Positions 42,763-52,506 of a stretch of 59,040 nucleotides of DNA are shown one piece after another. The DNA comes from CAYNRE01 sp964399535 (GTDB taxonomy: Bacteria; Planctomycetota; Planctomycetia; Pirellulales; CAYNRE01). The translations under genes were made by a program, and so were the position numbers. Location: assembly GCA_964399535.1 (NCBI GenBank), contig CAYNRE010000034.1, positions 1-59,040 of the forward strand, given 5' to 3'. The notes under the pieces were generated by a model, which saw only the letters and a program-made list of their open reading frames with translations, searched no databases and had not been told where the DNA came from. Position 1 is the first letter of the stretch. The number at the start of each line of letters is the position of its first letter.

Positions 42763-44367
42763 ATGGGACTATTCCGCAAACGCACGGCCGGCAAGCCCTC
42801 TCGCAAGTGGTGGGGCCGTTACCGCGACCATCTGGGCATTGTGCGGCGGGTGCCGCTGGCCAGCGACAAACAAGCCGCCGCGGCGCTGCTGGCCGAACTG
42901 GTACGCAAGGCCGAACGGCAAGCGGCGGGCATCGTCGAGCCGACCGACGAACACCTGCGCCGCCCGCTGGCCGAACACCTGGCCGACTTCCGCCGAGCCC
43001 TGGAGGCCAAGGGAAACACGCCCAAACACGTGTGCCTGACGATGGCCCGCCTGGAAGCCTTGGCCGAGGGCTGCGGCTGGAAGCGATTGGCCGACCTGCG
43101 GGCCGACGCGGCCGCGAACTGGCTGCGCGACGAGCGAGAAGCCGGGCTCTCGATTCGCACCAGCAACTATTACCTGGCCGCCGCCAAGACCTTTGGCGCT
43201 TGGCTGGTGCGCCAGGGCCGCGCGGTGGCCAACCCGTTCGCCCACGCGGCCAAGCTGAACGCGGCAACCGACGTGCGGCGCGAGCGGCGAACGCTGACCG
43301 CCGACGAACTGGGCCGGCTGCTGAGCGCCACGCTCGAAGGCGAGCTATTCCGCGGGCTCGATGGCACCGACCGGCACGCCCTGTATCTGACGGCGCTACG
43401 AACGGGGGCCCGGGCCCAGGAACTGGCCAGCCTGACAACCGCCTCGGTGAACCTGACCGCCGGGCAGGAATCGGTAACGATTGAAGCGGGGCATAGCAAA
43501 CGGCGCCGCCGCGACGTGCTGCCGCTGAGGGCCGACGTGGCCCAGGTGCTGCGCAAGCTGGTGGGGCGCCGCCTGGCCGAGCGCCAAGCGCTGGCCCTGG
43601 ACGGCAAAGCGCGGCCCGTGGCGCTGTGGCCGGGGAGCTGGTTTCAGCGGGCGGCCGTGATGCTGCGGGCCGACCTGGCCGCCGCCCGAGCCGCCTGGCT
43701 GAATGAAGCCGCCACGCCCAGCGAGCGAGCGGAGCGCGAGCAAACCGACACGCTGGCCGACGCGGACGAAGCGGGCCGGGTGTTCGACTTCCACGCCCTG
43801 AGGCACCAATTCGTAACCGACCTGGCCCGGAGCGGGGCCACGGTGAAAGAGGCCCAAACCCTGGCCCGGCATTCGACGCCCAACCTGACCCTTGGCGTGT
43901 ACGCTCACCTGGGGCTCTGTGACGTGTCGGGGGCCCTGGACCGACTGCCCAGCCTGGCCCCCAGCCCCGAGGCCCAGCGGGCCCGTGCGACCGGCACCGA
44001 GGGCCAGCCGGCCCGCGACGGGAAAACCGAGAAGCAACCAGCCCCAGCCGGTGGCGTCAGAGATAAGGCGGGCAACCCGCGCCCAGGCGAGCCGGCGCGA
44101 GGGGCCGACCGGACGGCGCACGAATCGAGGCCGCCGAGCGGCGAAAAAAGTGGTGCTCTCTGTGGTGCTCTTTTGGGTGCATTCGGGGCGAAATCCGGTG
44201 CGCCAGCTTGCACCGAAGGGGCCGCCGAAGATGTTCACCACCCGAGTACAGAAATGGCGTTTTCCGCAGGGGAAACCGCCAAAACTTCGAGCAAAACGCC
44301 AGGAAAAGAAAAGAGGCGCCGGTGGGAGTCGAACCCACGGTGGCGGATTTGCAATCCGCTGCCTTAG
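42763..44367 (+). CDS. int: Tyrosine recombinase (integrase) of the tRNA-Cys element
   Basis: A 534-residue tyrosine integrase with a strong Shine-Dalgarno (AAAAGGTAGGGG). The SAM-like N-terminal domain (about 65-160) precedes the catalytic domain. Catalytic residues: Arg in LRTGARAQELASL (about 212-225), His/Arg in FHALRHQFV (about 345) and the nucleophile Tyr in PNLTLGVYAHLGL (about 379). A low-complexity extension of about 130 residues follows. The last 18 residues (RRRWESNPRWRICNPLP) are read from the antisense strand of tRNA-Cys, and the stop lies in the tRNA. The attachment core is therefore inside this gene. In the excised circle the same frame would continue into the 96-residue tail now at 36278-36567. 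Confidence 0.9.
   Translation: MGLFRKRTAGKPSRKWWGRYRDHLGIVRRVPLASDKQAAAALLAELVRKAERQAAGIVEPTDEHLRRPLAEHLADFRRALEAKGNTPKHVCLTMARLEALAEGCGWKRLADLRADAAANWLRDEREAGLSIRTSNYYLAAAKTFGAWLVRQGRAVANPFAHAAKLNAATDVRRERRTLTADELGRLLSATLEGELFRGLDGTDRHALYLTALRTGARAQELASLTTASVNLTAGQESVTIEAGHSKRRRRDVLPLRADVAQVLRKLVGRRLAERQALALDGKARPVALWPGSWFQRAAVMLRADLAAARAAWLNEAATPSERAEREQTDTLADADEAGRVFDFHALRHQFVTDLARSGATVKEAQTLARHSTPNLTLGVYAHLGLCDVSGALDRLPSLAPSPEAQRARATGTEGQPARDGKTEKQPAPAGGVRDKAGNPRPGEPARGADRTAHESRPPSGEKSGALCGALLGAFGAKSGAPACTEGAAEDVHHPSTEMAFSAGETAKTSSKTPGKEKRRRWESNPRWRICNPLP
44311..44359 (-). repeat. Attachment core in tRNA-Cys, inside the integrase frame
   Basis: Forty-nine bases identical to 36229-36277. 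It includes three bases beyond the tRNA 3' end and reaches into the anticodon stem. On the plus strand it is codons near the end of the integrase gene. Confidence 0.9.
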
Positions 44368-44385
44368 CCACTTGGCTACGGCGCC
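44314..44385 (-). tRNA. tRNA-Cys(GCA)
   Basis: A complete 72-nt tRNA on the minus strand: acceptor GGCGCCG, D-arm AGCCAAGTGGCTAAGGC, anticodon arm GCGGATTGCAAATCCGC with anticodon GCA, T-loop TTCGACT, acceptor return CGGCGCC, discriminator T. CCA is not encoded. The integrase gene ends inside it on the opposite strand. Confidence 0.95.
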
Positions 44386-44956
44386 AGGAGGGGTCACTTT
44401 AGGCCAACCCCGGGGGGCCGGTCAAGGCCGGCCGAAGAGGCCGGAATTGCCCCTGGGGCCGGGTTCACTGCGCCTGCTCGCCCCCGCTGTGCCACTGCGC
44501 TGGACGGACGCCATCGGCCCCGCGAAGCTTGCAATTGAATGCCCTCGGGCAGCCTCCCTCGTCCCGCCCCACATCGCCCCCCCTCGTCCTCTGGCCCGAC
44601 GGGTTCAGGCCGCTTCTCGCAGTGGGTACTAGCGCGTCAGGGTTCCACCGCGGCCGGCTTCCGTAGCTGGCAACCGGCAAGCCAGACCAGTCAGGGGCCG
44701 CGCCGCCAAAGGGCACCGTAGGCGGTGGGCGGTACAGCTTACCTGGCAGTTATAGGGCGCAGGCTCCCGCGCTCAATTCGCTCCGGGATACTTTTCGCTC
44801 GCACAACCGCTGAAGAATTTCTCATGCGCCGTTCGACACCAAGGGGATAGCGGCTGCGCGCATCACAGCGGCGCAAGCTACCCGGCCGCTTGGCCCAGGC
44901 GCGATCGCCAATTTGCAACGGCAAGCGCCCTACTGAAAAAACCTCGGAAACGACCC
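44386..44956. other. Intergenic region right of tRNA-Cys
   Basis: About 570 bases containing the tRNA promoter region and no gene that I can support. Frames in both directions are Pro/Arg-rich noise. Confidence 0.45.
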
Positions 44957-45271
44957 ATGAGTTGGTGGAAGCGGTTCGGCAAAGACCCGTTCGATCGTCA
45001 GGCGACCGACCAGGCGTCGAGCCTGGCCCATGAACTGCTGGCCGGCCTGTGGACCGTGGGCCAGGCCAGGGCCTGGACGATGGCCCCAGCCGAGGCACGA
45101 GGGTATTTTCGCGCACTGGCGCGCCCGCAAGTGTGCGACTCGCTTCAGTCGCGCCGGCTCGAGCAGGGGCTACGCACGCGGGTTGAAGCCCTGGCGCTCG
45201 ACGAAGTGGTCGAGCGGCTCTTGGCCCGGTTACGCGAGGCGCGGCAAACCCGCGGGCGACAGGCCGCCTGA
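44957..45271 (+). CDS. Small unknown helical protein
   Basis: A 104-residue protein with a GGAAACGA sequence before the ATG. It is mostly helical: RQATDQASSLAHELLAGLWT, APAEARGYFRALARPQV and RVEALALDEVVERLLARLRE. No membrane segment or known motif. Codon usage and length look genuine and similar short proteins occur in planctomycetes, but I cannot assign a function. Confidence 0.5.
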   Translation: MSWWKRFGKDPFDRQATDQASSLAHELLAGLWTVGQARAWTMAPAEARGYFRALARPQVCDSLQSRRLEQGLRTRVEALALDEVVERLLARLREARQTRGRQAA

Positions 45272-45398
45272 TCCACCGTGCGACACCGTGCGGGCAGGCA
45301 GCCGCGCGGCTTTCCTACCCCGCGCATCGTGCCCGGCGCCAAAGCGCCTTGGGCCGATTGCACAACCACCACGGGCGCCGTCGAGCCGCAGTCGACCC

Positions 45399-46727
45399 TC
45401 AAGCGGCGCGGGCTTTTCGGGGACGACCGGCGCACCGCCGGCGGTTTCGGGCGAACCACAGCGAAACCAGGGCTGCCCCGGTCAGGCCCGCCGTTGTCGG
45501 TTCGGGAACGACGACGGCGTTAATCCGATAAACCAGCATTTCGTATTCACCGAACACATCTTTGCCCGGGCCGGTGGTGGAAAAAACCTCGATCACGTAA
45601 AACCCCGTCTTGGGGATGATCAGGTCGTGCAGGAACGAATCGGTCGACTCCCGTTCATCGTCGTTGATGGCGGGTCCGCTGTGCCAGGGAACGGGCGAGT
45701 AGGCGGCGGTCGGGTCGAGCACCGCCACTTTCGTGTCGAAGGTATCGCCCAGTCGGTAGTCCAGAATGCGCGAAAGCACCTCGATGTGAATCAGGTCTCC
45801 CTCCTTGGCGAAGAACTCGTAGTAGTCGCCTGCGGGAATCGGTGGAAGCGGCGGATCGAACGGGGTGATCGATCCTTCCTCGACCACCACCACGTCGGCG
45901 AAGAAGAGCACTTCGGGAGAACCCGGCGGGTGCGGCATGGTGTTGGGCAGGGGAATGGTGGTCAACATCAAGGGCTGGGGCATGAGGATGTCGTTGGCAT
46001 CGGCCGAATCGATATCGACATCGGTGAACGTGTCGAGCATCAGCTTGAGCCCTGTGCGCGGCCCAATGAACAAATCCGGAGCCAGCAGCTTGCCGGCCGA
46101 GAAACCAATCGAGGTTGTGAGCGACATCAACTCCTTGCCGGTAAGCGTAGCCATGGCCGGCCCGGGAAAATCGGGTTCAAACCCCGCGCCGATTCCCGAA
46201 CTGGGAACCCCGCCTCCTAAAGGCAGAAACGAATCGTGATGCCGTGCGCCGAGCAGGTGCAACGTTTCGTGCGCGGCAATGTTCACGCTAGCGATCGTTA
46301 CGTCGGCCGGAGAGTACGGAGCGCTGAGCCCCGCGATTTCCAGCAGCTTGGGAATGTGGATCGAGGCATCGTCGATTTTCTTGGTGTTCTGAAAATCGAT
46401 ATCGCCCGCGTCGGCCAGGCCGACGTTGAAATACACCTTGGAAAACAGCCCTATGCCGGGATCGAGATCGGTAAAGCTTACCGGGTAGGCGGCAAATTTC
46501 TCGTTGAGCAAGGCGACAATGGCGGTCCGCTCGGCAGGGCTGTAGACGTAGTCCTTGCCGTCGTCCGATACGCCGTCGGTGAAGCTGTCGAAATCGAGAA
46601 CCACGAGTTGTGCGGCTTGAATGGGGGGCGCCGCCCAAGCGAACAGCCCCCACAGGAACCCGGCGCGGATGAATCTGGTCACGAGCGGCCCTCCCCCTTC
46701 GTTTTCTCGCTTCAGAACGTGCACCAC
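45399..46727 (-). CDS. PEP-CTERM metzincin-like metalloprotease
   Basis: A 442-residue exported protein. Signal peptide FIRAGFLWGLFAWAAPPIQA; the ATG at 46727 is used here but GTG at 46682, with GGGGGAGGG upstream, is a credible start. The centre has AAHETLHLLGARHHDSF, an exact HExxHxxGxxH zinc-binding signature of metzincins, and PAERTAIVALLNEKFAAYPV upstream. A C-terminal beta domain (about 290-410, SFLHDLIIPKTGFYVIEVFS) resembles a bacterial pre-peptidase-type domain. The end is VVPEPTTAGLTGAALVSLWF plus a basic tail, a PEP-CTERM anchor. It would be a surface-sorted protease. Confidence 0.82.
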   Translation of the reverse strand: MVHVLKRENEGGGPLVTRFIRAGFLWGLFAWAAPPIQAAQLVVLDFDSFTDGVSDDGKDYVYSPAERTAIVALLNEKFAAYPVSFTDLDPGIGLFSKVYFNVGLADAGDIDFQNTKKIDDASIHIPKLLEIAGLSAPYSPADVTIASVNIAAHETLHLLGARHHDSFLPLGGGVPSSGIGAGFEPDFPGPAMATLTGKELMSLTTSIGFSAGKLLAPDLFIGPRTGLKLMLDTFTDVDIDSADANDILMPQPLMLTTIPLPNTMPHPPGSPEVLFFADVVVVEEGSITPFDPPLPPIPAGDYYEFFAKEGDLIHIEVLSRILDYRLGDTFDTKVAVLDPTAAYSPVPWHSGPAINDDERESTDSFLHDLIIPKTGFYVIEVFSTTGPGKDVFGEYEMLVYRINAVVVPEPTTAGLTGAALVSLWFARNRRRCAGRPRKARAA

Positions 46728-47012
46728 ACCCGCTCACCCAACGGCAAGGGGGTGGCCACCCCCCGTGATACTACGACGAGGGGGTTTCCCCGGGCAAGAA
46801 AATTGCCGGGTAACGAGAGACGAGGAGCCTGCCGACGAATCGGCGATGGTAAACCCGCAGGACCAACGTCGCGACTAAATTCGGCCCAGCCCGGTGCTCG
46901 CTAGCCTAGCCGCGGGCGCCCCCGCCGCTGCGAATATCCCGAGCGTGGCGCGTCCGCATTCAGCGCGTCCGCGCCGCGGCCCGACTGCCGCCTGCGGCCT
47001 CGGCCCATTCGA
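46728..47012. other. Gap between two minus-strand genes
   Basis: About 285 bases upstream of the protease gene and downstream of the membrane-protein gene. I see no gene and no clear terminator. Confidence 0.4.
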
Positions 47013-48131
47013 TCAACGTTGGGCCAGAGTCGTTGTCTCGCTGGCTTCGAGCATTTCGGCCACTTCAGCCAGTTCGCGACGCCGCGCAAGCCAAAAGGGG
47101 AGCCCCAAGCCGGCGATGGCGAAGGTGTACAATCGGTACACGAACGCCACGAGCAGCCCCTGGCCCGCCACCACGTGGGCTCCCTCGGGCATGTGGACGT
47201 AGAGAAAATCCATGGCGCCTTCGAAGGCGCCTAGCCCCATGGGCAAGAGCGGAATCGCCCCCGCCACCATGGCCAAGGGCACAATGAGAAAATGATCGAC
47301 CAGGCTGGGCCAGTTCCAGCTTGGCAGGGCCCGGCCCACGAAGTACACGCCGAGCGTAACGCAGGTGTGCACGACGAAGCTCATGGCGACTGTCATCGCC
47401 AGCACCCCCAGTTGCCTGCGGAACATCCGCACGGCGCCGATGAGCGCCTGGATCGTCGGGCCCACCTTGGGCAGGCCCGCCAGCATCTCGGAAATGGCGC
47501 CCTGCGTGAAGCCCGGCACGAGCAGCATCAGCACCATCAGCCCACCGACCAGCGTGGCGGCCAGCGTAATCTGGGTCAGCAGGCGCACCGTGGGATCGGG
47601 GACGTTCCAGAGGCGAAAGGTGAGGATCGACGCCGAGGCCACGAGAAACAATCCGTAGAGGCCAATCACGCGATCGACCACCACCGTAGCCACGGCTTCG
47701 GCGCGGCGGCCGGGTTGCTCTCGGGCAATAAACACCGCTTTGAACAGGTCGCCCCCCACGTTGCCCGGCGAGACGAAATTAAACAGGTAGCCGAGAAATC
47801 CCAGGCGAAAGGCATCGACCAGCGAGAAGCGAAGCCCCACGGCCCGAACCAGGAGAAACCATCGCACAAACGAAATCACGACGGCCAGCAGCGTAAATGC
47901 GCCGCCGACGACCAGTTCGATCCAGTCTTTACGCTGGTTGGCCAGACTGGTGAACAGGTCTTCCCGGCTGGCTTGAACCACCAACAGGCCCAGGATGCCC
48001 AGCGACACGGCGAGCATCAGCCAACGAAACCATCCGCTTTTCAACAGATCCCTTTCCGCTTTCCGATCGAGGCGCTCGCTTGCCGGGCGGCGGGGGCCAA
48101 GGTTCGGGGGGAACCATGGCGGGTGGCGCAA
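47013..48131 (-). CDS. LPG-synthase-TM / flippase-like membrane protein
   Basis: A 372-residue polytopic membrane protein of the lysylphosphatidylglycerol-synthase transmembrane family (UPF0104-like). About eight hydrophobic segments are visible, beginning WLMLAVSLGILGLLVV. The family signature RLGFLGYLFNFVSPGNVGGD appears near residue 120, followed by ATVVVDRVIGLYGLFLV and LPMGLGAFEGAMDFLY. Members act as lipid flippases or lipid-linked transporters; this stand-alone form lacks the synthase domain. Start at 48131 keeps a Pro-rich cytoplasmic N-terminus; a later start near residue 24 is possible. Confidence 0.85.
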   Translation of the reverse strand: MRHPPWFPPNLGPRRPASERLDRKAERDLLKSGWFRWLMLAVSLGILGLLVVQASREDLFTSLANQRKDWIELVVGGAFTLLAVVISFVRWFLLVRAVGLRFSLVDAFRLGFLGYLFNFVSPGNVGGDLFKAVFIAREQPGRRAEAVATVVVDRVIGLYGLFLVASASILTFRLWNVPDPTVRLLTQITLAATLVGGLMVLMLLVPGFTQGAISEMLAGLPKVGPTIQALIGAVRMFRRQLGVLAMTVAMSFVVHTCVTLGVYFVGRALPSWNWPSLVDHFLIVPLAMVAGAIPLLPMGLGAFEGAMDFLYVHMPEGAHVVAGQGLLVAFVYRLYTFAIAGLGLPFWLARRRELAEVAEMLEASETTTLAQR

Positions 48132-48760
48132 GCCCTTGGATTCGGCCTGGCGGCCGAACCTCGGAACGCCTCGGCCGGTCTGGTTTGGATGGGTAGTTTT
48201 CCGGTCCCTGCCAAGTTTGCTTCCCGCATAAGTTTAGGTCAGGCACGAATTACGCAACCCCTGTCGCGGTGGCTACCAGTTACACGAGCCAACGCCCCGG
48301 GGCGGCGCGCCGGCGGGGTGCCTCCCGGCAACAGGTACGAAAGGGGGGGACCGTTTGCCGGCTGCGGTACCCGTCGGCCCAAACGCCGGCCGCCGGACGC
48401 ACTGGGCCGTCCTTGACAGGGGCCGACCACAGTGATAACCTTTCCGCTTCGCGTCAAGACCGGCTGCTCTTGCAGCAAGTCTTGGCCACGAAACCGGTTG
48501 CGGCTCGCTCGAAGCAGCCTCGGCGGCCACTTGCGGCGGTCGATCGCGCTGCGGCCTTGGAGCGAGTGCGTTCCAGTGGGCGTGTGGCTGTTTCCCGCTG
48601 GCGGGCTGGCGAAGCCGGTCGGTCGCCCGCCGGTGGCAGGCGCTTCGCGGTCGGCGTGCTAGCGGCGTCCGGAATGGCCCAAGAATCGGACGCGGCGCTC
48701 GGGTCAACCACGCGCGTGCGGCCGAGCCAAAAGGCCGAAATCGGGCGTTGGACAAAACTT
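48132..48760. other. Intergenic region left of tRNA-Ala
   Basis: About 630 bases. It should contain promoters for the membrane-protein gene (-) and for tRNA-Ala (+). Frames here have no recognisable product. Confidence 0.45.
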
Positions 48761-50124
<1,364 letters not shown>

Positions 50125-50185
50125 GTTTCACCATCCTTTGCTTGCAGGTCAGCCGCGAGTATACCGCCGCTGCTGTTGGGGGCGG

Positions 50186-51703
50186 TCAGGTCCAGGGGGC
50201 CGCTTCCTCGAACGGGTCGCTGCCATCGCCGCCCAGCTCGTCATCGTCGAGCCCGTCCGGCTCCGGCCAGGGGGCGTTTTCGTCATCGTCTGGGCCAAGG
50301 TGGCCATCTTCCGGAAACTTGGCCGCCTTGGGTTCGTCCGCCTCGGAAACAGCGGTTTCCCCCTTGTTTTTTGCAAGGTGGCCAAGATGGCCAAGATGTT
50401 CAGTATCAGGGTCTTGGCCGCCTGGCACTTGGCCGCCTTGGGAATCTTCGGGCAGTTTCCACCACCACGGCCCGGGAACCGTCTCGCGGTAGGCCACCAC
50501 CCCGAGCGCCTTGCGGGCTCGCCGGAGGGCTCGCTCCGTGATGCCGTGAACCAGCCAGGCTTGCTCGGTCAGCTCGGCCGCCGGCTGGGGGGCGTCCGCC
50601 AGTTGCTTTCGCAGGAACAGCTCAGCTTTCGCTTGGGCGTCCGGCTTGGGGCCGCGTCGCCCCTGGGGCCGGGCCAGGGCATCGTCGGCCTTGGTGCTGA
50701 CCGGCGCCGGTTCCCACAGAACATGGGGCGTGTCGCCCGGCTCGGCCGCAGCCAAACGATATGCCAGACCCGTTTCATCGTTTCCCAAGTTGTTCTTAAC
50801 CGGCAGCATCAGCCGCCGGCGCCCGGCTTGGTCGTCTTGGTCTCTGCAGACCGCGAAGGCAGCCCGGGCCGCCGCCACGAACGCCATGCTGCCCATCGTG
50901 CGGTACATGGCCGGCCCCTCGCCCTTGCGTAGGTGCGACACGGCCACCACGGCCACGCCGAGCCTGCCGGCCAGCTCGCTCAAGGGCGCCAGCACCCCGC
51001 GTACCTCGACGTTATCGTTGCCCTTGGTGGCACCCAGATACGCCGATATAGGATCGACCACCAGTAACCGGCAGTCGCCCAACTCGGCGATTACTTCCTC
51101 CAGCCGGGCCACGTCACGCGACAAGTCGAACCCGCGCCGGTACTCGCCGTGCTGATCGCGCCCATGCACCGCAGCCAGAGCATGAATCCGGGCCACGTCG
51201 GCACCGGCCGCGTCGAGCCTGGGCCGGATAGTGTCCGCCAGGTCATCCTCGGCCGAGAGCAGCACCACCGAGCCCAGGGGGGCCTCGCCGCTGCCATCGG
51301 GCCAGCGGCAGCCCCTCGATACTCGCGCCGCCAGGTCGAGCGAGAGAAACGATTTCCCCAGGCCTGGGTCGCCGGCAACCACGGTCAGCTTCCCAATCGC
51401 GATTCGTTGGGGCCAGAGCCAGTTGACCGCCTCGGGCTCGACGCTCGCCAGGCTCACCAGCTCGGCACGAACCGGCGCGTTACTGGCCGCGTCTGCCGCC
51501 TCGCGGATTTCCTGCCCCAGGTGGGCCAGTGTTTCCACGGGCTGGCCCAGTGCCGCCGCCAGGCCCTCAATCGCCTGGGCGCGACCCCGGCCGGAATCCG
51601 GGTCTATTGAGTCGCGGTAAATCTCCCGGCCGCCGTCCAGGAACCGCACGGCTCGATAGGGCCGGCCGTTCGGTGGGTCGATCTTGATAGTGATGTTAGA
51701 CAC
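50186..51703 (-). CDS. RepA/DnaB-type AAA ATPase, element replication protein
   Basis: A 505-residue ATPase, starting at the GTG at 51703 (GAGGGGG upstream), which overlaps the preceding gene by 8 bases. A small N-terminal domain (about 1-80) is followed by a RecA-like helicase core: Walker A VVAGDPGLGKSFLSLDLAAR, LGSVVLLSAEDDLADTIRPR, Walker B CRLLVVDPISAYLGATKGND and LAVVAVSHLRKGEGPAMYR. This is the AAA_25/RepA family used by plasmids and satellites as replicative helicases. A C-terminal winged-helix-like region and a very acidic tail (DDDENAPWPEPDGLDDDE) follow. It lies directly upstream of the integrase gene, 61 bases apart. Confidence 0.85.
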   Translation of the reverse strand: MSNITIKIDPPNGRPYRAVRFLDGGREIYRDSIDPDSGRGRAQAIEGLAAALGQPVETLAHLGQEIREAADAASNAPVRAELVSLASVEPEAVNWLWPQRIAIGKLTVVAGDPGLGKSFLSLDLAARVSRGCRWPDGSGEAPLGSVVLLSAEDDLADTIRPRLDAAGADVARIHALAAVHGRDQHGEYRRGFDLSRDVARLEEVIAELGDCRLLVVDPISAYLGATKGNDNVEVRGVLAPLSELAGRLGVAVVAVSHLRKGEGPAMYRTMGSMAFVAAARAAFAVCRDQDDQAGRRRLMLPVKNNLGNDETGLAYRLAAAEPGDTPHVLWEPAPVSTKADDALARPQGRRGPKPDAQAKAELFLRKQLADAPQPAAELTEQAWLVHGITERALRRARKALGVVAYRETVPGPWWWKLPEDSQGGQVPGGQDPDTEHLGHLGHLAKNKGETAVSEADEPKAAKFPEDGHLGPDDDENAPWPEPDGLDDDELGGDGSDPFEEAAPWT

Positions 51704-52058
51704 CAGCCAACCCCCTCGACCGTGCTGGCCGTGTTGTTGGTGCAGGTGCCTCAACCAACTCACGGACCTCGGCCCGCAGCTCGCGAAGCTCCAGCAGCAG
51801 TTGCTTTAGGGCCGCCGGCTCGCGGTCGACCGTGCCGCCCCGCAGGGCTCGCAGGTTGCGAACCGCCGCGGTCGCCGTGCGGTCGGCCTCTAGTTGCCGG
51901 GAGCGCTGCCGCCAGTCGGCGCGGGCGTGGTCGAGCGCCCACCGCACTTGTGAAGGTGTCGCATCGGGCGCCAGGGCTCGACGGTAGAGCGCCGCCGCGA
52001 ACGTGCCGGGCTCAACCCGCTCGATCGCGTCCGATAGGACTGATTCCGGGGTGCTCAC
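51696..52058 (-). CDS. Small helical protein of the tRNA-Ala element
   Basis: A 120-residue protein starting at GTG 52058, with AAGGGGGTG upstream and a 4-base overlap (GTGA) with the AlpA-like gene. It is predicted mostly helical with a Leu-rich coiled coil near its end (ALKQLLLELRELRAEVRELV). No family recognised. The tight overlap on both sides suggests it acts with the regulator or the replication ATPase. Confidence 0.65.
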   Translation of the reverse strand: MSTPESVLSDAIERVEPGTFAAALYRRALAPDATPSQVRWALDHARADWRQRSRQLEADRTATAAVRNLRALRGGTVDREPAALKQLLLELRELRAEVRELVEAPAPTTRPARSRGLAGV

Positions 52059-52270
52059 TCGGCACCCCCTTCCTTGCTCGCCTCGATCAGCCGGGACAGG
52101 TCGGCAACGTGGTACCGTGTCGAGCGCCCCAGCCGCACCACCGGCACCTTGCCGGCACGGGCCAGGCTCCACAAAGATCGCTCACAGATACCGAGCGCCG
52201 CCGCCGCCTCGCGGGGTGTCAGCAGCAGCTTGGCCGGCTCGGTCGGGGTCTTGGTCCATTGTCCAGTCAT
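52055..52270 (-). CDS. AlpA/excisionase-like helix-turn-helix protein
   Basis: A 71-residue HTH_17 protein starting at ATG 52270 behind GAGGGAGC. LTPREAAAALGICERSLWSL is the helix-turn-helix and VPVVRLGRSTRYHVADLSRL the wing. It is equivalent to the AlpA-like protein of the tRNA-Cys element. Its upstream gap (52271-52506) is packed with dyads, candidates for its own operators. It probably controls excision or replication genes. Confidence 0.85.
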   Translation of the reverse strand: MTGQWTKTPTEPAKLLLTPREAAAALGICERSLWSLARAGKVPVVRLGRSTRYHVADLSRLIEASKEGGAE

Positions 52271-52506
52271 CGCAGGGGCTCCCTCAAAGTCGCGCGCCGC
52301 GAAGCGCGGCCGCATTTGGTGGCCGGCCGCACCATGCGGCCTGCTACGAGGGAGTATCCGCGCTGGACTGGACAACTCGCCGGACACTCGATTTATTCCG
52401 GCGCGTGGAACCGGCCGGTACTACAAAACAAGGGGTGGAATCACCCTGTAAGAGGCGCCGGACAAATTCGGACGATATGGGGTGCGAATTTGTCCGGCGC
52501 GGGAAT
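52271..52506. promoter_or_regulatory. Hairpin-rich control/origin candidate region
   Basis: A 236-base gap with three dyads. (1) GGCCGCAT at 52308-52315 with ATGCGGCC at 52334-52341. (2) CGCCGGA at 52378-52384 with TCCGGCG at 52397-52403. (3) A perfect 16-bp pair, GCGCCGGACAAATTCG at 52455-52470 and CGAATTTGTCCGGCGC at 52485-52500, 7 bases after the stop of the next gene. Dyads 2 and 3 share the CGCCGGACA motif, like paired iterons or operators. Dyad 3 could also terminate the upstream gene. Nothing here is coding. Confidence 0.55.

Larger units (their letters stand above)
36229..44359. mobile_element. Integrative element at tRNA-Cys(GCA)
   Basis: About 8.1 kb bounded by a 49-bp perfect direct repeat, the 3' part of tRNA-Cys(GCA): 36229-36277 and 44311-44359. 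Contents left to right: stranded integrase tail, a PEP-CTERM/dockerin gene, an unknown winged-helix-ended protein, AlpA-like regulator, ParB-TOPRIM fusion, PrimPol replication protein, HicA, HicB, tyrosine integrase. The last genes are all on the plus strand and several overlap by 4 bases. No capsid, terminase or conjugation genes are seen, so it is a replication-competent integrative element or satellite. Confidence 0.82.

Noticed and set aside
45030..46220. A 396-codon plus-strand frame opposite the metalloprotease gene
   Set aside because: The minus strand carries signal peptide, zinc motif and PEP-CTERM signal; the plus-strand reading has none.
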